Assembly: GCA_943357175.1 (NCBI GenBank)
Contig: CALRGE010000004.1
Location: forward strand, 1-36,419
Origin: Candidatus Peribacteria bacterium
Lineage (GTDB): Bacteria > Patescibacteriota > Gracilibacteria > UBA1369 > 2-02-FULL-48-14
Direction of reading: 5' to 3'
DNA: 36,419 bases
Shown here piece after piece: positions 7,994-14,698 of the stretch (position 1 is the stretch's first letter; the number at the start of each line of letters is the position of its first letter). The position numbers and the translations under genes were made by a program. A model generated the notes under the pieces. It was not told where the DNA came from. It searched no databases and saw nothing but the letters and a program-made list of their open reading frames with translations.

Positions 7994-8773
7994 CTATTTG
8001 TAATCGGGCAAAAAAGTCCAAAAAGACTGATGAATATTTCTCAAAGATTCGGCAATGTGCGGCTCTTCAATAATAATTCCAACAATGTCTCGATAAATTG
8101 AAACTATGGCAACCTTGTCACCATAGATATTTATTTCGACAGGAATATGTACATTATTTAACATCTTCAAAACCCGATTTTGTTCTTTACGATGCTTATA
8201 TGCCATGTCTGAAGACTCAGATTTATTTAAAATTCCAAAATATTTAATTTTCTTTTTAGCTCGACGAATTGTGTAATCCCAAAGCCAATTATTAAAATCT
8301 TTTTGACTTGATACCGGAAAAAAATATTGAAAATCACCCATGCCATATATATTTACTCCCGGAGTTTTCAACGTATCTTCATAAATTTCTTTCATTCCCT
8401 CAAGCCCCTGGAAAAAGTGAATTTTTGGTTGAGCAAGAAGAGGATTTCTAATCTTTTCAAGATCCGGCAATATGCTGAGGAGTTTTTGTTTTTGGTTTTC
8501 TATTTCTTCTTTTCGATGATCTAAAATTGAAAGAATCGACTTGGGAGGGCGCGAATTAAAATATCTAACACTTCCCTTTGTGTATTCTTGCATTATTCTT
8601 TTTTCAATCAATGTACTTAAAATATTGTAAGAATGACTTCTTTTAAGTCCACTTTTTTTGGCTAGTATTGATGCCGGCTGAGCACCTAATTCGAGACAAG
8701 CCAGATAAAGTTTTGCTTCGAGGTCGCTGAGACCGAACTCAGTTAAAATGGAATTAATATCAAAATCTGCCAT
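7994..8773 (-). CDS. TrmB-family transcriptional regulator
   Basis: A 259-residue DNA-binding protein. The N-terminal winged helix-turn-helix (about residues 8-75: LTEFGLSDLEAKLYLACLEL, then ASILAKKSGLKRSHSYNIL) is the TrmB signature. A short coiled segment (about 83-105) leads to a C-terminal effector domain with the PKIHFFQGLEGMKEIYEDTL start seen in this family. TrmB proteins, best known in archaea, sense sugars or related metabolites. Here the adjacent downstream gene on the same strand encodes a sugar nucleotidyltransferase, a likely target. A shared 12-bp motif lies 44 bp upstream of that gene and 47 bp upstream of this one, consistent with auto-regulation plus control of the neighbour. 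The effector is unknown. Confidence 0.85.
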   Translation of the reverse strand: MADFDINSILTEFGLSDLEAKLYLACLELGAQPASILAKKSGLKRSHSYNILSTLIEKRIMQEYTKGSVRYFNSRPPKSILSILDHRKEEIENQKQKLLSILPDLEKIRNPLLAQPKIHFFQGLEGMKEIYEDTLKTPGVNIYGMGDFQYFFPVSSQKDFNNWLWDYTIRRAKKKIKYFGILNKSESSDMAYKHRKEQNRVLKMLNNVHIPVEINIYGDKVAIVSIYRDIVGIIIEEPHIAESLRNIHQSFWTFLPDYK

Positions 8774-8819
8774 TATAAATAGCTATGAGAATTGAAAGAA
8801 TATGAAATCATTTTTTAAA

Positions 8820-8831
8820 TCAGATTGCAAG
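8820..8831. repeat. 12-bp motif, inverted copy of 7974-7985
   Basis: TCAGATTGCAAG here is the exact reverse complement of CTTGCAATCTGA at 7974-7985. The two copies lie at nearly equal distances (47 and 44 bp) upstream of the TrmB-type regulator and of the nucleotidyltransferase. A shared operator is the simplest reading; chance is possible in AT-rich DNA. Confidence 0.4.
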
Positions 8832-8849
8832 GCTTTTGTTGCAGGTATA

Positions 8850-8885
8850 AATATATTGACATGAACTACATAATCAATATATTAT
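8850..8885 (+). promoter_or_regulatory. Promoter overlapped by a perfect inverted repeat (probable operator) before the RHH/zinc-ribbon genes
   Basis: TTGACA (8856-8861) is a perfect -35 and TATTAT (8880-8885), 18 bp on, a good -10. A perfect 10-bp inverted repeat, AATATATTGA (8850-8859) and TCAATATATT (8874-8883), covers part of both elements. A protein bound there would block RNA polymerase. The small RHH protein encoded 29 bp downstream is the obvious candidate. The divergent TrmB regulator is the alternative. Confidence 0.6.
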
Positions 8886-8913
8886 CTATGTAATATACAT
8901 ATCGTTTCCATAT

Positions 8914-9072
8914 ATGCCCATTGTGAACTTTTCAATTCCAAAAAATCTTGATCTGCGAATTCAAGCAACAATTAAAGAAAAAGGCTTTGCTAGTAAGGCC
9001 GAATTTTTTCGTTACTGCGCTGTTCGATATATTGACAGCGACAAAGATAGAAAGAATAATCTAGCAGGATGA
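8914..9072 (+). CDS. Small ribbon-helix-helix (CopG/Arc-type) DNA-binding protein
   Basis: A 52-residue ORF with the plan of an RHH repressor: a short N-terminal strand (VNFSIPKNL, residues 4-12), helix 1 (DLRIQATIKEKG, 13-24), a turn with a small and a charged residue (FASKAEF), then helix 2 (FFRYCAVRYIDS). The C-terminus is charged (DKDRKNN). The ATG at 8914 follows the promoter's predicted start site by about 22 nt with no Shine-Dalgarno. The stop is 13 bp before the first zinc-ribbon gene, so the two are almost certainly co-transcribed. RHH proteins bind inverted repeats as paired dimers, and such a repeat overlaps the promoter. I infer auto-repression of the whole four-gene unit. No toxin-like partner is present. 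Confidence 0.75.
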   Translation: MPIVNFSIPKNLDLRIQATIKEKGFASKAEFFRYCAVRYIDSDKDRKNNLAG

Positions 9073-9085
9073 TCTCCCCAAACGG

Positions 9086-10747
9086 ATGATAAAAAACTGT
9101 AGTGCATGTGGTCAAAACTTCAACATTGAAGATCAAGATTTTGAGTTCTTGAAAAAGTTTGATGTTCCAGCTCCCAGCCACTGCCCGGATTGTAGAAATC
9201 AAAGACGATATTCTTTTCGTTGTGATAGAAATTTTTATCTTCGCAATTGTGACATGTGCCAAAAAGCTATCGTGTCTATTATTTCGACCGATAAACCGCT
9301 GAAAGTTTTCTGCAATGAGTGTTATATGAGTGATAAATATGATCCATTGGATTATGGAATTGATTTTGATTTTAACAGATCATTTTTTGAACAATTTGCA
9401 GAGATGAGAGCGAAAATTCCACGAATTTCTATTTATAATACACAGAACGAAAACTCAGATTTTACGGGGCACGGATCTAAGAATAAAAATTGTTATATGT
9501 CGACATCGCTAATAAATTCGGAAGATGTTTATTACACGGATTGGGGACATTCATGTAAAGATTCTATGGATTTATACATCTGCCAAAGAATGGAAAAATC
9601 GTATTTTTGTTGTGGTAGCGAAGACTGCTATCATTCTGCGTATTTGGAAAATTGTATGACGGTTAATTTTTCTTATTTATGTTTCGACTGCAGAACTTCA
9701 AATAATCTAATTGGCTGTGTTGGACTGCGAAGAAAGGAGTTTATGGTTTTGAATGAATCCGTGAGCAAAGAAGAGTTTGAAAATACTTTAAGCAAATTGA
9801 ATACCGATCCTATTTTTAACGGGGAATTTAGAAGGAGGTATGAACTGTTAAGGCTTTCCGTTCCGGTCAAAAATTATTTTGAAATGAATACTGAAAATTG
9901 CTCCGGCGATTATATTTATAATTCAAAAAATGCATCTAATTGTTTCAATGTGAAAGATGTTGAAGATGGTCGATATTCATATGAAGTTGGAAAATTAAAA
10001 GATGCAATGGACTGCACTCGTGTTGCAGATGGTGAATTTCTTTATGAATGTAAGGCAATAATTGATCTGAAATTTAGCAAATTTTGTAATCTTTGTTATC
10101 AATCCAGCAATTTAGAATATTGTGACAGTTGCCAAAGTTCACATGACTCTTTTGGATGCATGGGATTAAAATCAAATCGTTACTGCATTTTAAATAAACA
10201 GTATTCGAAAGAGGATTATGAAAGTTTGAAAGCGCGGATTATTGAACATATGCGAGCCTCAGCGAGTGCCGACGGAGGCCGGAAAACTGGCGAATACGGT
10301 GAGTTTTTCCCAATGAATTTGAGTATTTACGGCTACAATGAAACGAAGGCACAGGAATTTTACTCACTTACAAAAGATGAAGTTTTAGCGAAAGGTTTGA
10401 AGTGGAAAGATATTGATCCAAGGCAATATCAGCCTCAAAGTTACAAAATTCCGGATACAATTAAAGAAGTTCCTGATTCGGTTGTGGGCGAAATTTTAGG
10501 GTGCGAAATTTGTGGGAAAAATTACAAAATCATTCCACAAGAATTGAAATTCTATCGTGAAGGCGGGTATCCAATTCCTAAAAAATGCCAGGATTGCAGG
10601 CATAAATATAGAATGTCACTTCAAAACCCACGAAAACTTTGGGATAGGAATTGCATGAAATGTGGAGTTACGATGAAATCGACTTATGGACCAGAGCGTA
10701 AAGAAAAAGTATATTGTGAAAGTTGTTATTTAGCTGAGATACAATGA
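9086..10747 (+). CDS. Cysteine-rich multi-zinc-ribbon protein, paralogue 1
   Basis: 553 residues with about 37 cysteines, mostly as CxxC pairs. An N-terminal ribbon (CSAC, then CPDC, residues 5-35) is followed by a second (CDMC ... CNEC, about 55-79) and a block ending FDFNRSFFEQF shared with the paralogues. The Cys/Asn/Tyr-rich centre has two copies of a GCxGL...SKEEYE-type unit (about residues 210-230 and 350-375). The C-terminus holds two more ribbons (CEIC ... CQDC and CMKC ... CESC). There is no signal peptide or membrane segment, so it should be cytoplasmic. I know this only as a CPR-type zinc-ribbon family without assigned function. Metal storage, redox buffering or nucleic-acid binding are all open. 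It is first of three tandem paralogues and carries a GC-rich insertion at residues 391-399. Confidence 0.8.
   Translation: MIKNCSACGQNFNIEDQDFEFLKKFDVPAPSHCPDCRNQRRYSFRCDRNFYLRNCDMCQKAIVSIISTDKPLKVFCNECYMSDKYDPLDYGIDFDFNRSFFEQFAEMRAKIPRISIYNTQNENSDFTGHGSKNKNCYMSTSLINSEDVYYTDWGHSCKDSMDLYICQRMEKSYFCCGSEDCYHSAYLENCMTVNFSYLCFDCRTSNNLIGCVGLRRKEFMVLNESVSKEEFENTLSKLNTDPIFNGEFRRRYELLRLSVPVKNYFEMNTENCSGDYIYNSKNASNCFNVKDVEDGRYSYEVGKLKDAMDCTRVADGEFLYECKAIIDLKFSKFCNLCYQSSNLEYCDSCQSSHDSFGCMGLKSNRYCILNKQYSKEDYESLKARIIEHMRASASADGGRKTGEYGEFFPMNLSIYGYNETKAQEFYSLTKDEVLAKGLKWKDIDPRQYQPQSYKIPDTIKEVPDSVVGEILGCEICGKNYKIIPQELKFYREGGYPIPKKCQDCRHKYRMSLQNPRKLWDRNCMKCGVTMKSTYGPERKEKVYCESCYLAEIQ
10256..10282 (+). other. 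27-bp GC-rich in-frame insertion in paralogue 1
   Basis: This stretch encodes ASASADGGR between HMR and KTGE, where paralogue 3 reads HMKKTGE without interruption. It is 21/27 G+C inside an AT-rich gene and has a GCCTC/GAGGC inverted repeat near its ends. It looks like a small palindromic insertion tolerated in a loop. Confidence 0.5.
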
Positions 10748-12324
10748 TAAAAACTTGCAAAAACTGTTCTGAGAATTTTGAAATTACGGATGATGATTTA
10801 AAGTTTTATGAGGATATTGGGCCTGATTTTAATGGGAAAAAATATCCTATTTCAGCTCCGAATTTATGTCCAAAGTGTAGAGAAATAAATCGTTTGCAGT
10901 TTCGTAATTTGAAAAATCTTTACAAACGTAAGTGTGACTTTTCCGGCAAAGAAATTATTTCCGGTTACAGTGAAAAAATAATATCACCTATATATCATGC
11001 TTCAATATGGTGGTCGGACAAATGGGATCCGATGGATCATGGAATGGATTTAGATTTAAATAGATCATTTTTTGAGCAATTTAAAGAATTATTTGAAAAA
11101 GTACCACTACTACATTTGTATTGGGTAAATAATGAAAATTGTGAATATATAAATGGGGCAGCAAATTGCAAAAACTGTTACCTTTCCTTTAATATCGACC
11201 AATGTGAAAGCATGTATTACGTTACAAATGCGCAAAAATCACAATTCTGTTTCGACTGTTATTCAATATTTGGCTGCGAACTTTGCTTTCAGTGTGTTGA
11301 TTGTGAAAATTGCTACAATTTATTTTACTCCGAGCGCTCTAGCTCTTGTTCTGACAGTTATTTTTTAATTGACTGTAAGCGTTGCAAAGACTGTATTGGC
11401 TGCGTAAATTTGATAGACAAACAATATTGTATTTTCAACGAACAATTTTCAAAAGATGAGTATGAAAAAAAGAAAAATCAAATCTTAAATGAGAGAAATT
11501 ATGAGGAAATTCATATAGATATATTAAAAAAAAGCTTGGCATTTCCAAAGAAATATTATTACGGACATTCAAATGAATCTTTTTCAGGAAATAATATTAG
11601 AAATGCTAAGAATAGTTATGCCTGTTTTGAATCTTATGAGATTGAGAACTGTAAATATTGTGACTACATTTTTCATGCAAAAAATTGTATGGATTATAAT
11701 ATTTTCGGTAATCACTCCGAGTGGATCTACAACAGTATTGCTACCGGAATAAACTGCTCAAATAATATTTGTTGCATGGGCTGTTGGCAAAGTTCCAGCA
11801 ATAATTTTTATTGCAACATGATAAATGGCTGCACAAATTGTTTCGGATGCAGTGGTTTAAAAAAGAAAAATTATTGTATTTTGAACAAACAATACACGAA
11901 GGAAGAGTATGAGATTCTAGTTCCAAAGATCATACAAAAAATGATTGAAAATGACGAGTGGGGAGAATTTTTTCCAAAAGAATTATCACCATTTAGTTTC
12001 GAAGAATCAATCGCCAGCGACTACTATCCTGAACAGAAAAATGAACATATTGTTAAAGCTGGGAAAGAAACTGATGGTTGTATTGAATGTGGAAAACATT
12101 TTAAAGTGATTCAACAGGAAGAAAATTTCTATAATAAGAACAATTTATCACTTCCAAAAAAATGTCCAAAATGTCGAGATAAAGCTAGAATGAAGTTACG
12201 AAATCCTAAAAAATTATGGACGCGTGCGTGTTCAAAATGTGGAACTGGAATTCAAACCAGCTATTCCTCCGACAGACCTGAGACTGTATACTGCGAAGCG
12301 TGTTATTTGGCTTCTGTATACTAA
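10744..12324 (+). CDS. Cysteine-rich multi-zinc-ribbon protein, paralogue 2
   Basis: 526 residues with about 43 cysteines, the most of the three. Its start overlaps the paralogue 1 stop (ATGA). The N-terminal ribbon (CKNC ... CPKC) and both C-terminal ribbons (CIEC ... CPKC and CSKC ... CEAC) are intact. The second N-terminal ribbon is degenerate: CDMC is replaced by CDFSG and the distal CxxC is lost around SIWWSDKWD. The centre is especially rich in Cys-Asn-Cys-Tyr words (such as NCKNCYLSF and CVDCENCYNL) at roughly 20-residue intervals. That could suggest a repetitive, possibly beta-helical, cysteine-ladder fold; this is inference. Two GCxGL/NLxxKxYCIxN units repeat the architecture of the paralogues. 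Confidence 0.8.
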   Translation: MIKTCKNCSENFEITDDDLKFYEDIGPDFNGKKYPISAPNLCPKCREINRLQFRNLKNLYKRKCDFSGKEIISGYSEKIISPIYHASIWWSDKWDPMDHGMDLDLNRSFFEQFKELFEKVPLLHLYWVNNENCEYINGAANCKNCYLSFNIDQCESMYYVTNAQKSQFCFDCYSIFGCELCFQCVDCENCYNLFYSERSSSCSDSYFLIDCKRCKDCIGCVNLIDKQYCIFNEQFSKDEYEKKKNQILNERNYEEIHIDILKKSLAFPKKYYYGHSNESFSGNNIRNAKNSYACFESYEIENCKYCDYIFHAKNCMDYNIFGNHSEWIYNSIATGINCSNNICCMGCWQSSSNNFYCNMINGCTNCFGCSGLKKKNYCILNKQYTKEEYEILVPKIIQKMIENDEWGEFFPKELSPFSFEESIASDYYPEQKNEHIVKAGKETDGCIECGKHFKVIQQEENFYNKNNLSLPKKCPKCRDKARMKLRNPKKLWTRACSKCGTGIQTSYSSDRPETVYCEACYLASVY

Positions 12325-13977
12325 ATGTCTGAAATCAAACAAAACTGTCGTATCTGCTCAAAAGAATTCGTTGTGAATGAATGGGAGCAAGCACATTTGC
12401 AAAAAATGGGTGGGTTTCCACTGCCAACTTTGTGTATTGATCACAGACATCAAAGAAGATTTGCTTATAGAAATGAGAGAAAATTATACAAAGATAACTG
12501 TGATTTTAGCGGAAAAGATATTATTTCAATTTATTCGCCTGATAAAAATTTAAAAGTTTATTCACAAGAAATTTGGTGGAGTGACAAATGGGATGGACGC
12601 GATTACGGAAGAGATTTTGACTTTAATCGTCCATTTTTTGATCAATTCCAAGAGCTAAGATTGGCTGTTCCAAGAATGTCTCTTTTGAATTCGAATGGTG
12701 AAAATAGTGAATATTGTAATTTAACAACAGACAATAAAAACTGCTATTTAGTTTTCGGTGGGGACTTTAATCAAGATGCTCTTTATTCAATATTTTGTTT
12801 TTATTCACGAGATGTTGCGGATCTTTATTGGGTTAATAAATCGGAACTTATTTATGACTCAATTGATTGTGCAAATTGCTATAATATCAAGCATGCTCAA
12901 AATACTTATAACTGTCGTGATGGCTCCTTTTTGTTTGATTGTAGAAATTGTGAATATTGCGTTGGATGCGTAGGTTTACGTGCGAAGAAATATCATATTT
13001 TCAATCAAGCATATTCACCGGAAGATTATGCAAAAAAAGTGCGAGAATTAAGGTTGGATACTTGGAGCGGAGTACAAAAATTTAAGATCGAATTTGATAA
13101 ATTTAAATTGAATTTTCCTATGCTTTTTGCGAGCATTGTGAATTGCGAAAACTGCAGTGGTGATAAAATTAAAGATGCTAAAAATTGTGAAAATTGTTTT
13201 GATATTTATGGGCCAGTTGAAGACTGCAAAGATGTATTCTTGGGCGGATGGAGTTTAAAAGATGCACTTAGTTCAAGTCATATTGGGCATAAATCAGAAA
13301 TTGCATATGAATCCATTGGAATTCCTGGGGTTAATGTCACAGCATTCTCATCATTTGTTTGGTTTGGAAGTAATGTTTATTATTCAGATACGGTTGCTTA
13401 CTGTAATAATATTTTTGGCTGTACTAACCTACACCATGCTGAATACTGCATTTTAAATAAACAATACTCTAAAGAGGAGTATGAAAATTTGCGTGCCAAA
13501 ATTATTGAGCACATGAAAAAAACCGGTGAGTGGGGTGAGTTTATGCCAATGAAAAATTCACTTTTTGCATATAATGAGACTGTCGCTCAAGATTTCTTTC
13601 CTAAAAGCAAAGATGCTGCTTTATCCGAATGCATTAAATGGCTTGATGAAGAAGTTCGAGAGATAAAAACTCAAGATATTCCAGACTCAATTCAAGATGT
13701 AAAAGATGATATTACACAAGCAACCTTCACTTGTGAAAAAACGGGAAGGCCTTATCGAATTGTTCCCGCGGAACTAAAATTATATCGTCAAATGGGAATT
13801 CCAATCCCACATTTTGCTCCTGAAACTCGAAATGAAATGAGAATTAACTCACGAAATCCTCATAAAACTTGGAGTCGTAATTGTATGAAGTGTTCCAAAC
13901 CAATCAAGACAAGTTACTCTACTGATCGGCCGGAAAAAGTATACTGTGAAGAATGTTATTTAGCTGAAGTCTACTGA
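12325..13977 (+). CDS. Cysteine-rich multi-zinc-ribbon protein, paralogue 3
   Basis: 550 residues, starting at the very next base after the paralogue 2 stop. It has the shared plan: N-terminal ribbon (CRIC ... CIDH, where His replaces the last Cys), RDFDFNRPFFDQF block, Cys/Asn-rich centre with two GCVGL/GCTNL...SPEDYA/SKEEYE units, and the C-terminal CMKC ... CEECYLAEVY ribbon. The penultimate ribbon has lost most ligands (CEKTG and FAPETR in place of CxxC pairs), and the second N-terminal ribbon is degenerate as in paralogue 2. Loss of different ligands in different copies suggests specialisation, perhaps subunits of one complex. The gene converges with the DUF1003 gene, overlapping it by 7 bp. 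Confidence 0.8.
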   Translation: MSEIKQNCRICSKEFVVNEWEQAHLQKMGGFPLPTLCIDHRHQRRFAYRNERKLYKDNCDFSGKDIISIYSPDKNLKVYSQEIWWSDKWDGRDYGRDFDFNRPFFDQFQELRLAVPRMSLLNSNGENSEYCNLTTDNKNCYLVFGGDFNQDALYSIFCFYSRDVADLYWVNKSELIYDSIDCANCYNIKHAQNTYNCRDGSFLFDCRNCEYCVGCVGLRAKKYHIFNQAYSPEDYAKKVRELRLDTWSGVQKFKIEFDKFKLNFPMLFASIVNCENCSGDKIKDAKNCENCFDIYGPVEDCKDVFLGGWSLKDALSSSHIGHKSEIAYESIGIPGVNVTAFSSFVWFGSNVYYSDTVAYCNNIFGCTNLHHAEYCILNKQYSKEEYENLRAKIIEHMKKTGEWGEFMPMKNSLFAYNETVAQDFFPKSKDAALSECIKWLDEEVREIKTQDIPDSIQDVKDDITQATFTCEKTGRPYRIVPAELKLYRQMGIPIPHFAPETRNEMRINSRNPHKTWSRNCMKCSKPIKTSYSTDRPEKVYCEECYLAEVY

Positions 13978-14555
13978 TCAACTTCTTTGCTAAGTGCCTT
14001 CTCTATTTCGTCTGTATTAATTGGAGTTAACATTTCCTTCAACTGCTTATCTTTTTCAACATCTATTCCATTTTGTTTTAGAAGCAAAAGTAAAAGTTGT
14101 ATGATTTTTGTAATTTCACCTTCTGATATTAGGTCAACTTGGAGGCCAGTTTCATCACGAAGATCATTCACTTTTCCAGCACGATTTTGTGAAATCAAAA
14201 CAACAATTGCCAAAATAATTGCCTCAAGAGAAACTACTGTGGTTAAAAGGCCAAATGGGAATGGATCGAACGCTGCGATTGATGGAACCATACCGGTATT
14301 AATCAAAATCCATGTACTAAACCAAGCTAGATTTAAAAATAAAAACGTATTACTTCCAAATATTTTGGTTAATGAATCTGCAATTTTCTCCCCGAATCTT
14401 CTGTTTCTGTCACTCTTTGCTTTTATTGTTCGTAAAATTTGCCTTCTGCTCTTAAAACTTTTGTCAAAATTAGTAAGAAAATTTAGACTACTGAGCAACG
14501 AATGAAGTTGCACCGAGCCAAGAAAGGTCGAAGATTGCTTTTTGCGTACGCGCAT
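13971..14555 (-). CDS. DUF1003 family membrane protein
   Basis: A 194-residue inner-membrane protein with the DUF1003 core: FGSNTFLFLNLAWFSTWILIN (first membrane segment, about residues 67-87), FDPFPFGLLTTVVSLEAIILAIVVLISQNR (second, about 96-125). The N-terminal 60 residues are basic and the C-terminal 65 are soluble and charged. The function is unknown in the family. It faces the zinc-ribbon operon tail to tail, with a 7-bp overlap of the 3' ends, and nothing suggests a shared role. An ATG further in would also leave a complete DUF1003 core, so the first 30-40 residues are uncertain. Confidence 0.83.
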   Translation of the reverse strand: MRVRKKQSSTFLGSVQLHSLLSSLNFLTNFDKSFKSRRQILRTIKAKSDRNRRFGEKIADSLTKIFGSNTFLFLNLAWFSTWILINTGMVPSIAAFDPFPFGLLTTVVSLEAIILAIVVLISQNRAGKVNDLRDETGLQVDLISEGEITKIIQLLLLLLKQNGIDVEKDKQLKEMLTPINTDEIEKALSKEVDQ

Positions 14556-14663
14556 AAACGGCTGATTCCATTAGAACCCCCATTAATTCGTCGGGGTTCA
14601 GGGACATTATAGCAACAAAGTTATCATAAATAGAAATCTGATTTTCAAATGACCCCTAACAGG

Positions 14664-14692
14664 TTGACGGAGCCCCTATAATAAGGTATAAT
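14664..14692 (+). promoter_or_regulatory. Near-consensus promoter giving a leaderless transcript
   Basis: TTGACG (14664-14669) and TATAAT (14687-14692) are exactly 17 bp apart. The ATG of the VirD4-like gene begins 7 bp after the -10, exactly where transcription should start. The mRNA would have no 5' leader. Confidence 0.7.
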
Positions 14693-14698
14693 TACTCT

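Noticed and set aside
8914-9085. Toxin-antitoxin module (RHH antitoxin plus toxin)
   Set aside because: The gene after the RHH ORF is a 553-residue zinc-ribbon protein, not a small toxin, and no RelE/ParE/MazF-like ORF is nearby.
13987-14505. 172-codon + strand ORF
   Set aside because: It lies antisense to the DUF1003 gene, whose hydrophobic core and conserved words clearly mark the - strand as coding.
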